From contig CALFWW010000072.1 in the NCBI GenBank assembly GCA_937928575.1, positions 1 to 64,000 on the forward strand: a DNA stretch of 64,000 bases. The letters run 5' to 3'. The notes beneath the pieces are model-generated. The model was not told where the DNA came from. It searched no databases and saw nothing but the letters and a program-made list of their open reading frames with translations. How positions within the stretch are numbered: the first letter of the stretch is position 1; every line of letters starts with the position of its first letter. The stretch is from an uncultured Saprospiraceae bacterium (GTDB lineage Bacteria; Bacteroidota; Bacteroidia; Chitinophagales; Saprospiraceae). This document shows positions 18,828 to 27,638 of the stretch, piece after piece. The position numbers were made by a program, and so were the translations under genes.

Positions 18828-19439
18828 ATGAAAAATTTATTCATTTTACTATTCTGCTTTTCTACACAATTCTTGATTGGCCAAACACAATTTGGTGTCA
18901 AAGGAGGGTTGAATTTATCCGACTTTGTTGTTCAAAAGGACGAGATTGAAAATTCCAATTTAAAAGTTGGTGCGACCATTGGTGCCTTCGCTCGAATTCC
19001 AATAATCCCTTGGTTGCACTTACAGCCTGAAGTATTATTTACAACTAAGGGGTCAAAATATCAATTTGGGGAAACGACCGTCAACGCAAGTACCAACTAT
19101 ATAGACATTCCGGTAGTAGCAACTGTTAAAATTTTTGCAACGCCCATTAATATCCATGGTGGATTACAATACAGTATTTTGACAAACGCGAAGTACAAAT
19201 ATTCAGGTCCACTTTTTGGAAATGAAACCGTTGTTGATACAGATAATCAAAGTGTGAATGAGTGGGATTTTGGTTTGATCGGTGGTGTGGGTATTAATCT
19301 AACAAAAGTTCATATCGATCTCAGAATGATTAGAGGCACACGTAAAATAGAAAAAGACAGAACGATTTTGACCCAAACTTTTTTAGCTAAAGATACCAAG
19401 CATTTGAGTTTTCAATTGACTGCTGGAATTGCATTCTAA
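18828..19439 (+). CDS. Outer-membrane beta-barrel (porin-like) protein
   Basis: 203 residues with a signal peptide (MKNLFILLFCFSTQFLIGQ). Amphipathic beta strands follow, with the motif FGVKGGLNLSDF near the mature N-terminus, characteristic of the Bacteroidota outer-membrane beta-barrel family PF13568. It ends in LTAGIAF with a terminal phenylalanine, as outer-membrane strands do. The ATG at 18828 is preferred over a TTG seven codons upstream. The specific role is unknown. Confidence 0.82.
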   Translation: MKNLFILLFCFSTQFLIGQTQFGVKGGLNLSDFVVQKDEIENSNLKVGATIGAFARIPIIPWLHLQPEVLFTTKGSKYQFGETTVNASTNYIDIPVVATVKIFATPINIHGGLQYSILTNAKYKYSGPLFGNETVVDTDNQSVNEWDFGLIGGVGINLTKVHIDLRMIRGTRKIEKDRTILTQTFLAKDTKHLSFQLTAGIAF

Positions 19440-19462
19440 TGTAAATTCATTTACACATTTCT

Positions 19463-19513
19463 CAAAAAAATAAAAGCAAGCAATTCTATTGAAATGCTTG
19501 CTTTTGTTTTTTA
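19463..19513. terminator. Bidirectional terminator between convergent genes
   Basis: AAAAGCAAGCA (19472-19482) pairs with TGCTTGCTTTT (19495-19505). An A run on the left and a T run on the right mean it can end transcription of both the plus-strand barrel gene and the minus-strand operon that ends at 19536. Confidence 0.88.
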
Positions 19514-19535
19514 TTGATTGGCTAGATTTTAACAC

Positions 19536-20390
19536 CTAAAATGAGTAGGTAAATCCAGTGGTTACGGTCAGGAAATGTAACCAGTTTTTGACGTAGCCAT
19601 CTCCTGGACCTGTAAAATCAGGATCTGTTCCGACGGCACCTCCACCCAAATATCTTAAGTTGAGATAGGACGTAACTGAATTGTTGAGTTGATAACCAAC
19701 TCTTGTGCTTGCATCTAATATTACACCCACAATTTCATTATCAGACCCATTAAGATAGCTGACGGGTGCATAAATACCATCTGCTTCCAATTCTAGGAAT
19801 ACTTTCTCATTTAAGTTGGTTCTTGTTCGTAATTTTAGTGCTGGAACGATACCGATATCCGAATTTCTTCTAAATAATGTTCCATCAAGGGATTCGAAAG
19901 TGATGGTAGCGTTTCGTATTTGTACGGTTAGGCCTAATGCAAAATTGGTTTTTTCATTATCGGCCATGAATTCACGTAGATAACTTATTCTGTAGAAAGG
20001 AAAGCCGTATAAGAAGTTGACTCCAGATCCTGCAGGGTAGGTTAAATCATCAATCACAAGATCACGTTCGAGAAGTGTTTGCGTTTCGATACGAAGTGGT
20101 TGGTACAAAAGTATAATTGTATTTTTTCGATTGAGTTGACCTTCCAATGAAATTCTACTCACTGGAAATAAATTGTCTTGACCACCGTCGCTGGTATAAT
20201 CAATCTCAGTACCTGAATTACTGAACTGTATTTTATGGCTTAGGACAGCGAGGTATCCAATTTCCGCAACTGCTTTTAATTTGAAATTTGAATTGTTGGA
20301 ATTGAGATCACTGGTGGTGGTTTGGGCAGTGATGGCGCTACTGAAAAAAAGTAGTCCGATTGACGCCATCAGGCTAGCGAGTCTTTTCAT
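19536..20390 (-). CDS. Putative outer-membrane beta-barrel protein
   Basis: 284 residues. A signal peptide ends at ITAQ (about residue 23). The mature part is strand-rich with many aromatic girdle positions, and the last residues are TGFTYSF, typical of an outer-membrane C-terminal strand. No specific family is recognised. Only 28 bases separate it from the antiporter stop upstream, so it is probably the last gene of that transcript. A role in ion or solute passage is possible but is only inferred from this linkage. Confidence 0.7.
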   Translation of the reverse strand: MKRLASLMASIGLLFFSSAITAQTTTSDLNSNNSNFKLKAVAEIGYLAVLSHKIQFSNSGTEIDYTSDGGQDNLFPVSRISLEGQLNRKNTIILLYQPLRIETQTLLERDLVIDDLTYPAGSGVNFLYGFPFYRISYLREFMADNEKTNFALGLTVQIRNATITFESLDGTLFRRNSDIGIVPALKLRTRTNLNEKVFLELEADGIYAPVSYLNGSDNEIVGVILDASTRVGYQLNNSVTSYLNLRYLGGGAVGTDPDFTGPGDGYVKNWLHFLTVTTGFTYSF

Positions 20391-20418
20391 TTTATTTTTC
20401 CTTCAAGAACGCTTTACT

Positions 20419-21630
20419 TTAGTTTTTGTTCAAGGCATTTGAAATGGTAACAGCGTTATTTCTTTTAATTATTTTTTCCGTAATTAAAATATATAATGGA
20501 CTAATACATATGGTGAGGGAAATCAATGAGATTGTAAAATCATACCCGTAGTTGGTCAATATTTTTAGATTTAATGCAGTGAGGCAAATCAAAAAGCTTA
20601 ATTCTCCTATTTGAGCCAACAATGCACCACCGTATATTGCTTGTGACCAAGGATTACCATAGAATCGCAGGATAACGGAATTAATCAAGTGATTGGTCAA
20701 ATACACGGCTAGTAAAACAGATACCAGCTCTTTCCAATTTTCGTAAATAAAATGAAGATCAATTTGCGCTCCGATACTTATAAAAAAGATGGCGACGAAA
20801 ATAATTCTAAAGGAATGGATTGCTTCATGAATCCATTTGGTAGCTTTCCCAGCGTGCATCAATAGACCACCGACAAAAGCACCTAATGCTTCAGAAATTC
20901 CGAATAAGTTAGCTAACAGCGCACCCGAGAAACAAAAAAACAATGCTAAGAAAACTTGCAACTCATGGTCATTCTTAATTTCTTTTTTGAATGGTAACCA
21001 AGTTATTTCTTTCTTGATGGAGATGTAGAAAATGATACTCATGAAAAACAAACCACCAATTATTTTTAATAAAATAGAGTAGGTAGTAGTCTCTTGACCT
21101 CCTGCAATTGAAATAAATATTAGGATTGGAGCAATCAAAATATCTTGGGCCAACAATATACTGGTAACATTTTTACCAATTCTTTCTTTAGCCAATCCCT
21201 TCTCCTCAATTAGTTTAAAAATCACTGCTGAACTTGATAATGCAATGACAAAACCTAACACTAAGATACGTGTCATTGACCAACCAAACAAAATGCCGAT
21301 ACTATAAACACTTAAAACGCTTAGTAGTAGCTGAGCAGAAGTACCAAAAAATGCCAATTGCCATTCTTTCAGAAAAGAGGCTAAGTCGATCTCCATACCA
21401 ATGAAAAAGAACAACAGGATAATTCCCATTTCTCCTAAAAATTTTACGGATTCCTCATTTTCAATCAAATCAAGCCCATTGGAACCAATCAAAATTCCTA
21501 TTAAAATGTAGGCGACTAAAAGTGGTTGGTGAATTTTTTTTAAGATAAAACCTGCAATTACCGTGAGTATTCCAACAATGCAGATGAGACTGATGGTAGG
21601 ACCGAAACCAGAAAGTAAAAAAAATTTCAT
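20419..21630 (-). CDS. Kef/CPA2-type monovalent cation:proton antiporter
   Basis: 403 residues, about twelve transmembrane segments. It is the membrane module of the CPA2 (KefB/KefC) family, with FFIGMEIDLASFLKEW, SSSAVIFKLIEEKG and LGAFVGGLL. It lacks the C-terminal RCK/TrkA-N nucleotide-binding domain of full KefB/KefC, so it is a short form. It probably exchanges K+ or Na+ for H+. I chose the ATG at 21630; a GTG two codons upstream is possible. The gene is downstream of the Usp/ATP-grasp/M14 genes across a 240-base gap. KefC is controlled by glutathione, which makes the nearby GshB-like ligase notable, but the regulatory domain is absent here. Confidence 0.85.
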   Translation of the reverse strand: MKFFLLSGFGPTISLICIVGILTVIAGFILKKIHQPLLVAYILIGILIGSNGLDLIENEESVKFLGEMGIILLFFFIGMEIDLASFLKEWQLAFFGTSAQLLLSVLSVYSIGILFGWSMTRILVLGFVIALSSSAVIFKLIEEKGLAKERIGKNVTSILLAQDILIAPILIFISIAGGQETTTYSILLKIIGGLFFMSIIFYISIKKEITWLPFKKEIKNDHELQVFLALFFCFSGALLANLFGISEALGAFVGGLLMHAGKATKWIHEAIHSFRIIFVAIFFISIGAQIDLHFIYENWKELVSVLLAVYLTNHLINSVILRFYGNPWSQAIYGGALLAQIGELSFLICLTALNLKILTNYGYDFTISLISLTICISPLYILITEKIIKRNNAVTISNALNKN

Positions 21631-21737
21631 AAGCACTTTATTCTAATCGGTAAACAAGGTAGTGAAATAAAAAGTTTAGTTGGGTGTATTATTTATCGAT
21701 ATCTGCGTTGAAAATAAAGTCATGTACTTTTGCAATG

Positions 21738-21841
21738 CAAGCCAGCGCGGTAACTAAGGCTATGTTTACGTTTTTCGCCTTAATCTCAATAAATTTTTTT
21801 CCATATAATTTGCAAGCCCTTTTGTAGTACAAGCCAGCGCG
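21738..21841. repeat. 12-bp direct repeat CAAGCCAGCGCG, two copies
   Basis: Exact copies lie at 21738-21749 and 21830-21841 in the spacer between the antiporter gene and the Usp remnant. They are GC-rich in an AT-rich region. They could be regulator half-sites or the edges of an old insertion or deletion. Nothing else in the 234-base gap looks coding. Confidence 0.5.
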
Positions 21842-21870
21842 ATTTTAGAATACAATCTGTATTAAACATT

Positions 21871-22179
21871 TCATCTTTTGTTTATCTGAAAAACAAGCAA
21901 AGGTATTTGATGCTCGTTGATTATCTTTATCACACCACCTTTCATAAATTTTTCAAATGTATCTGAAGCGTGACTGACGATGATAATTAGGTCGATTTCC
22001 TCCGTGTTTTCGAAAATTGAATTTCTCATGCTATGAGCGGAAAACTCATCCTTATTTTTTTTATTTAGTGCCAATACATTCTTCCAAAAATTAGAAGTAA
22101 AACTTTGTTGCTTCAAGAATTTGACTTCGATTTTTGAGGGATCGATTCCAAGCTTTGGCAATTTGTGAACTGACTTACC
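21871..22179 (-). pseudogene. C-terminal remnant of a universal stress protein gene
   Basis: The open frame follows a TAG at 22180-22182, has no ATG, and offers only a TTG at 22159-22161. It encodes about 96-102 residues matching only the second half of a Usp domain protein. IDLIIIVSHASDTFEKFMKGG is the nucleotide-loop region, and IPLLVFQINKR is the last strand. The N-terminal half, including the first strand and ATP-binding start, is missing. It is either a truncated relic or a start-less gene read from TTG. It sits directly behind the M14 hydrolase gene. Confidence 0.6.
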
Positions 22180-22211
22180 CTAAATAAAAATAATATCGTT
22201 TATTTTAAAAG

Positions 22212-23174
22212 TTATTGGAGAATACCCAGGTGCAATATTCTTCCACCCGCTTGATTGACTGGACTTACGCTTTTTCCAATGACGACTCCTCTTTCTGGTG
22301 CGCTGTATTCTTCAATTTTATCTCCAAATATATTTCTTAAAGTAGCAATAATTTGATCTTTTTCGACAATATCGGTAACACTTGGATGGACTGTCAGAAG
22401 ACCACCTTTGTCGCAATAGAGCCAATATGATTTTTTGCAAATAAGTGTTTCATCGGAAATTTCTTCTACTTCAGAATCTGTCACACCAATATGTCCAAGC
22501 AAATTATGAATACCCGTTAATCCATCTCTGATCATCCCTTTTTGGAATAAGTTAGGATTGCCAACTTCTAATGTGATAGCAGGAATATCAAGTTCGCCCG
22601 CAGTTCCTCGAAGTGTGCCATCACTTGGAGGATTGTGTACAATGATTTGGGCATTCTGCAACAGTGCCATCTTTCGGACCATTTCATCACTCATATCTGC
22701 TCTGATGTAGTAGGAGTTAACTCTTCCATTGCTTGCAGTATGTAGGTCCAATAAGTAATTGAAATGTTTGATTACTTTGTTGACAATTCTCCATGCGTAG
22801 ACTTGGCTAACAGTCCCATGCTCTTTTCCTGGCATGATGTGATTTAAATCAACACCGTCTAAAAATCTTCTTTTTTTTCTAAGAAATGAAGGAGTATTTA
22901 ACACTGGAATTCCGACAATTGTCCCTTTAAGTTCATTGATATCTATCTCGTTGAATAATCTTTGAATAACAGGTATTCCATTGAGTTCATTCCCATGAAC
23001 AGCTGCAGTAATACCTACCACCTTACCAGTTTCTTTTCCTTTTGCAACAATGACTGGGATTTTTATGGGGACGCCCATACCATCTTCTACCAATTCCAAC
23101 CAATATCTGCTGATACAATTGTTGGGAATGACATCTAAATTTAGTTCGTGTATTACTTCAATATTCTTATTCAT
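22212..23174 (-). CDS. M14/aspartoacylase-succinylglutamate desuccinylase-like zinc hydrolase
   Basis: 320 residues. The zinc-carboxypeptidase-like fold shows the ligands HGNE (His60, Glu63) and DLHT (His145), with the catalytic-type glutamate in TLEVGNP (Glu203). A C-terminal barrel-like tail follows (about 235-320). Known family members remove acyl or amino-acid groups from amino acids (aspartoacylase, AstE); the substrate here is unknown. I chose the ATG at 23172-23174, which overlaps the stop of the upstream ATP-grasp gene (TAATG), so translation is coupled. Linkage to two ATP-grasp enzymes suggests it trims or recycles a peptide-like product (inference). Confidence 0.85.
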   Translation of the reverse strand: MNKNIEVIHELNLDVIPNNCISRYWLELVEDGMGVPIKIPVIVAKGKETGKVVGITAAVHGNELNGIPVIQRLFNEIDINELKGTIVGIPVLNTPSFLRKKRRFLDGVDLNHIMPGKEHGTVSQVYAWRIVNKVIKHFNYLLDLHTASNGRVNSYYIRADMSDEMVRKMALLQNAQIIVHNPPSDGTLRGTAGELDIPAITLEVGNPNLFQKGMIRDGLTGIHNLLGHIGVTDSEVEEISDETLICKKSYWLYCDKGGLLTVHPSVTDIVEKDQIIATLRNIFGDKIEEYSAPERGVVIGKSVSPVNQAGGRILHLGILQ

Positions 23175-24175
23175 TAATTTTCTTTCTTTTTGTGATAATA
23201 TTCCCAAATTAATTCTATCGCTTTTTCTACTAAAGGTTGTTTTTTTAATGCGGCAATTTGTGGAAGACCTCCGATGCTGGTTGTATTTATTTCTGATAAC
23301 ACTCTTTTCCCGTCATCTCCAACAAGCGTATCTACACCATACATTACAATACCAAGTTTAGTTAGTTTTGGATTGATCGTTTGAATGATTGCTGCTTCCT
23401 CTTTTGTAACATCTGTAATATTCGAACTTCCACCCATCGCAACATTACACAACCACGATCCTTTCGCTGGCAGTCTTAATGAAGCACCAAGAATTTCACC
23501 GTTAACTACTATAATTCTTTTATCACCTTGGCTCACATTTTTTAGATATTTGACAGCTAAGTATGGAATGGGGGCTTTTTCGTAAGTAGATTGAAAAGTC
23601 TCAAAAGAAATTTTTTCGTTACCTAAAAACACATCTGTTCCATCTATCCTAACAATGCCTTTACCTCCATATTCTCTAAATGGTTTCAACACTATGGGAA
23701 ACTTTTGTTTAAAAGAAAGTATATCCTCAAAGGTATTACAAATCTTGATTGGTGGACAAACATGTTCAAAGTTTACTAGAAATGCTTTACTCCCTGTTAA
23801 AAATATTGACTTCGGATTGTTAATAATTACTGCATTTGAAAATGTATTGTTTGCAAACTGGAGAAATGCTTTACTCAGTGGTGGTGGCATCCTTAACCAA
23901 ACCAAATCGTAATCTTGTACAGCTACTTCCTTGATTCCTTTCTCTAATGGATGATGTGTTTTATCAAAAGAAAAATCCATTGTGATAGAAGTTGCAAATA
24001 GTTTAGCGTCCTTTTTACCCGAAAAAAAATGCTGGTTTTCTACAATTGCACGCGAAGCAATATCAACACATTTTGTATTCGGATTGCTCAACATTTTTAC
24101 TGACAAATCATAGAGCGAATTTTCAGATGAATGATTGGTGTGGTCAGTTAGGATTAATACTTTTTTCTGTTTCAT
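23174..24175 (-). CDS. Glutathione synthetase/RimK-like ATP-grasp ligase
   Basis: 333 residues. The N-terminal substrate domain is followed by an ATP-grasp fold. VLKPFREYGGKG (ATP-binding lysine and glycine loop, about 155-170), VKYLKNVSQGDKRIIVV, and VLSEINTTSIGG (metal-binding Glu/Asn, about 295-306) match the GshB group. Such enzymes form amide bonds from a carboxylate and an amine using ATP. The start overlaps the stop of the upstream ATP-grasp gene by one base (TAATG), and its own stop overlaps the next gene the same way. No gshA is in the window, so classical glutathione synthesis cannot be assumed. Confidence 0.85.
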   Translation of the reverse strand: MKQKKVLILTDHTNHSSENSLYDLSVKMLSNPNTKCVDIASRAIVENQHFFSGKKDAKLFATSITMDFSFDKTHHPLEKGIKEVAVQDYDLVWLRMPPPLSKAFLQFANNTFSNAVIINNPKSIFLTGSKAFLVNFEHVCPPIKICNTFEDILSFKQKFPIVLKPFREYGGKGIVRIDGTDVFLGNEKISFETFQSTYEKAPIPYLAVKYLKNVSQGDKRIIVVNGEILGASLRLPAKGSWLCNVAMGGSSNITDVTKEEAAIIQTINPKLTKLGIVMYGVDTLVGDDGKRVLSEINTTSIGGLPQIAALKKQPLVEKAIELIWEYYHKKKEN

Positions 24176-25614
24176 TAGTTGATCAAAATTTCATCCAATA
24201 AACTTGCATCATCATTGAGGCTTTTAAATAATTTTAGTCTAAATTTTCCTTGTTTGTTGACAAGCGTTTGTGCCATTTTATCAATAGCTACCATCGATAA
24301 GACAGTCTGAATGTATGCTTCAATCAAGTCATCCAAACCAATTCCTAGTTTATTAAAATCTCTTCGGTCCATCAAGACTAATCTATTGGTATCGCTTCCC
24401 CAGGAACCATCCTGATTTTTTATGGATAGGTTGGTTCCGAGCATAGACCAACTACTCAATTCTGAGCCAACGATGTTGTCAATCAACGGTTTCTCTGCTC
24501 TTCTTGCATAGGTACATAACGGCTTGATCCCGTTTTCTGTAGAACTAACCATCATCCTGATATCCGCTACAAAAGTTTGATTTTTTTGGTTTGGAATGGT
24601 TCCAACATGATAAAGTTTTCCTGCAGAAGTGATACTACTCCAATTAGAATTACCAATTAAACTTTGGACAATAAATAGGTCATAATCAAATTCCAATGCC
24701 ATAAATTTTTCTAATTCTTCTTCAGAAACAATCGTGTAAACACCTTGTCCAGCATTACTGTAAGGAACTTTGATGACTGCATGGCCACCCATTTTTTTCA
24801 CCCACAATGGGATTTCATTTTTACTCACATCCCATATGGTCTCAGGTATATTTATCTTCAGACCAAACGCTTCCAATTCTGCATTGAAGATATCATAAGC
24901 TTTTGCTGCCACCATTTTATTGCGACCACCAGCAAGACAGGCGATGGATGGGTTCAAAATTTTTGTTTTCGAATTGATAGGAATTCTATTCCAAGGCTTT
25001 TGCGTGACGTATCTGAAAGCTGCCCGAATCGGTTTCCATTCTTCTTGATCTAAGACATGCAAAATTCCGTCAACAAATTTTGCTGCTGGATTTTCATCAT
25101 CTTCATGAAAAGAAACATAGTAAACTTGCTCTTGCATGACATCTGCAATTACTTTTGCATAACCAGACACTTCCATGGGGTTCTTATCATAGATAACAGC
25201 AAGTCCTCCTTTAATTTTGTTTCTCAGATTTTTCAGGCTTGGCTTGAAAGTTCTTTCTACCATCAACCGATAACTGCCTTGCTCTTGATTGTCATCTACA
25301 AGTGGCATCGACTTTTGACCAGACGGGCATGAATTGTTTTCTATAACAACCATTTGTCGTTTTCCTTCTGCGGATGTGACATTTAGTAAATCGGCACCAG
25401 CCCACAAAAAGTATTTTGCTCTATGATTAAGGATTTCTTTCAATTTCTCTTTGTTCACAGTCGGATGCATATGACAATAGCGTGTGACAATTCGGTCTTG
25501 GTCCAAACTTAAAAAGAAGCTAATCATCGGATGAATAGTTGCATTCAGAGCTTTTGGATACCAGTGCTCATGCGGCTCAAACTCGTTTGGAGAAAACAGT
25601 TTTAGTTTTTTCAT
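24175..25614 (-). CDS. Divergent ATP-grasp-like protein
   Basis: 479 residues. The middle carries GGHAVIKVPYSNAGQGVY (about 272-289), an ATP-grasp lysine followed by a glycine-rich loop, and later FIVQSLIGNSNW. An unusual conserved-looking patch, IENNSCPSGQKSMP (about 91-104), lies in the N-terminal half. It has no signal peptide and is probably cytosolic. The specific subfamily is not recognised. It is the first of two adjacent ATP-grasp genes, with a one-base overlap between them and 23 bases behind the small Usp gene. A two-ligase arrangement suggests sequential peptide or amide bond formation (inference). Confidence 0.7.
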   Translation of the reverse strand: MKKLKLFSPNEFEPHEHWYPKALNATIHPMISFFLSLDQDRIVTRYCHMHPTVNKEKLKEILNHRAKYFLWAGADLLNVTSAEGKRQMVVIENNSCPSGQKSMPLVDDNQEQGSYRLMVERTFKPSLKNLRNKIKGGLAVIYDKNPMEVSGYAKVIADVMQEQVYYVSFHEDDENPAAKFVDGILHVLDQEEWKPIRAAFRYVTQKPWNRIPINSKTKILNPSIACLAGGRNKMVAAKAYDIFNAELEAFGLKINIPETIWDVSKNEIPLWVKKMGGHAVIKVPYSNAGQGVYTIVSEEELEKFMALEFDYDLFIVQSLIGNSNWSSITSAGKLYHVGTIPNQKNQTFVADIRMMVSSTENGIKPLCTYARRAEKPLIDNIVGSELSSWSMLGTNLSIKNQDGSWGSDTNRLVLMDRRDFNKLGIGLDDLIEAYIQTVLSMVAIDKMAQTLVNKQGKFRLKLFKSLNDDASLLDEILIN

Positions 25615-25637
25615 TATTGGATATTGGTGGATTTGAA

Positions 25638-26021
25638 TTATTCGAACGAGATGACATTCGGCTCTCTGGCAATACCTGAAAGAAATTGTTTGAGAAAAGT
25701 TGTATTTAACTTTGGGGAAGCATCTTGAGAAATTACGTAATCAAAATTTTCATTTGAAATATAGTTTACTAAACTATCTTCTAAGTTGCCTACTTCAATT
25801 ATTTTGGAAAAGTTGATATCAGTTGCTTGCCAATTGTTCATTTTAATTTGATAACTGCCAAAAAGTTTAAGAAGTTGCAAATAGGCTTCGTCTAATGCGG
25901 ATACTTCTTCTACAGCAGTGAAGCAGGTCACTTCTGCTTGTTCTTTTTTTGCCAATTCCATGGTGGCTAAAAAGCTACTTTCATCATAGGAGTCAATAGA
26001 AAATGGGTAAAGTATCTTCAT
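25638..26021 (-). CDS. Single-domain universal stress protein-like protein
   Basis: 127 residues. It begins MKILYPFSIDSYDESSFLATM, the first strand and helix of a Usp domain, and ends with a short final strand (PNVISFE). The ATP-loop GxxG motif is not clear, so nucleotide binding is doubtful. It is the first gene of the minus-strand operon; 23 bases separate it from the ATP-grasp gene. The inverted repeat 40-65 bases upstream may control the unit. Function in detail is unknown. Confidence 0.7.
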   Translation of the reverse strand: MKILYPFSIDSYDESSFLATMELAKKEQAEVTCFTAVEEVSALDEAYLQLLKLFGSYQIKMNNWQATDINFSKIIEVGNLEDSLVNYISNENFDYVISQDASPKLNTTFLKQFLSGIAREPNVISFE

Positions 26022-26424
26022 TAAAATATGGTTGTGAGGAGTTTACTAATTTTTTTATCACATTATAGACATCATCGTCTATTGTGAGTCACTGGATTCA
26101 TTAAGATTTTTTGTGAATTTTTTATCGCTGTGATAGTGAGCGGTAATTGATTTAATAATATAGAGCATAAAAATGCAGTACTCTTTAACATCATTTTTTT
26201 AAAAATATATAATATAACTAACTTATAATCAATTGATTAAAATTACTATTTATTTTTATTACGTCCTATTCGGAACTTTAATAATCCTTATCTGTTATAG
26301 TTTCGCCCTGTAACGACCAATTATATCAATTCAAAGATTACCTTTAGATCCTTGAGTTAAAATAAATAAATCCACTTGGATCTATTTCCTCGTAAGTATA
26401 AGTAAATAAACTAAAATTTTAAAA
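26022..26424. other. Divergent intergenic region
   Basis: 403 AT-rich bases between the stress operon (minus) and the duplicated-domain lipoprotein (plus). Two inverted repeats stand out. One is near the operon start (26058-26087). The other is in the probable leader of the plus-strand gene: TAGATCC at 26345-26351 with GGATCTA at 26378-26384. No ORF of note. Confidence 0.5.
26058..26087 (-). promoter_or_regulatory. 30-bp inverted repeat upstream of the Usp/ATP-grasp operon
   Basis: TCACA (26058-26062) and ATAGAC (26065-26070) are mirrored by GTCTAT (26077-26082) and TGTGA (26083-26087), with a two-base asymmetry. It lies 37-66 bases before the operon's first ATG, where an operator or leader hairpin would sit. 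Confidence 0.45.
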
Positions 26425-27417
26425 ATGAAAGATTTTCAAAAACACGGAACTATTAATTTTACAACTACATTATTCGCACTATTTGTCCTTGTAGCTTGCT
26501 GTACGTCTTGCGGTGGTGATGATGATGTAGATCCAGTAGATTTACAATCAACCTCCTTTGCATACCAATTTCATAATGGTCAAACAGTTCCATCTGCACC
26601 ATATGCAGGAACACACAGTGATGATTTCAGTATCACAATGGATCTTGAAGAATTAGAGAATGGAAACACGATGATTACAATGAACTTGATGAATACAGTG
26701 GATGGTGCAACATACCGTTTACATGCACATGATGTAGATGATCCAGCAACCACACCGAATGGAACACCTTATGATGAGTCACCGAATGCAGATATTTTTG
26801 CTCAATCTGTACAAGGTAATGGTGGAAATGTAAGTATCAGTCAAGAAGCATCTATTTCGTACTTCGATTTGACCAATACGTATGATGGATTTTTTGTTGC
26901 ACACGATCCTTTGCAAGATATTAGTACAACTGATATTTCAACGTATTTGGTAGTTAGTACATTTGCAAGAGCGCAAACGGCGACTTCATATACTTCAAGT
27001 ACTTTTACATACGACTTCAATACTGGACAAATTGCTCCAAACTTTCTTTATGTTGGTTCACATCCAACTGATGTTTCTGCAACGATTAGAGTGGCAGAAT
27101 TAGCAGAAGGAAGTAGAATTACTGTTTCGATCATGAACACCTTAGATGGGGAAACTTATCCAACTCACGCGCATGATACTGCTGATCCAACAACAACTCC
27201 TAACAATACACCTTACAACGAGACACCAAATGGTGAAGTTTATGCGGGTGCTTTAGCAGGAAATGGTGGAACAGTAAGTTTGGCAAACATTTCTCCAATG
27301 TCTTATGATGAAATTACAACCACTTATTCTGGATTTTTCGTAGTCCATGATCCACTACAAGCTGTGAATACTACAGATCCAACGACGTATATTATTCTTG
27401 GATCATTTGCAAGATAA
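26425..27417 (+). CDS. Lipoprotein with two tandem CHRD-like domains
   Basis: 330 residues. A signal peptide has cysteines in LVACCTSCGG near residue 25-30, so it is probably lipid-anchored. Two ~140-residue repeats follow (about 42-182 and 190-330). Each holds a HAHD motif, a TTPN-TPY-E-PN stretch, GNGG and a GFFV-HDPLQ ending; the second copy ends at the stop. The strand-rich pattern with HAH resembles CHRD/Cu-Zn SOD-like folds, but copper ligands cannot be confirmed. Function unknown. It is divergent from the stress operon and closed by a hairpin. Confidence 0.75.
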   Translation: MKDFQKHGTINFTTTLFALFVLVACCTSCGGDDDVDPVDLQSTSFAYQFHNGQTVPSAPYAGTHSDDFSITMDLEELENGNTMITMNLMNTVDGATYRLHAHDVDDPATTPNGTPYDESPNADIFAQSVQGNGGNVSISQEASISYFDLTNTYDGFFVAHDPLQDISTTDISTYLVVSTFARAQTATSYTSSTFTYDFNTGQIAPNFLYVGSHPTDVSATIRVAELAEGSRITVSIMNTLDGETYPTHAHDTADPTTTPNNTPYNETPNGEVYAGALAGNGGTVSLANISPMSYDEITTTYSGFFVVHDPLQAVNTTDPTTYIILGSFAR

Positions 27418-27479
27418 TTATAAGAGTTTATAATATTTATCCGCAAAAACTGAAAGATAAATATTTAGTAGGTTTTAGT

Positions 27480-27511
27480 AAAGGTTGTTCCAAGAAGTTG
27501 GGACAACCTTT
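27480..27511 (+). terminator. Strong hairpin after the duplicated-domain lipoprotein
   Basis: AAAGGTTGTTCCAA (27480-27493) pairs with TTGGGACAACCTTT (27498-27511) over a 4-base loop. The T run after it is poor (TCTGTATAT), so it may act by stabilising the 3' end as much as by termination. Confidence 0.65.
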
Positions 27512-27638
27512 CTGTATATAAAGACGATCCTTATCAAATCGTTTGTATATTGTTATTTTTTATTTAGGGTAGGAATTTCGACAACGAATCTCTACCAAGT
27601 TTCAAAGAAGCGATAAAGCCACCATACTACTCAATACA

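Noticed and set aside
20419-21630. Antiporter as full glutathione-gated KefC
   Set aside because: The C-terminal RCK nucleotide/glutathione-binding domain is missing, so only the membrane module is claimed.
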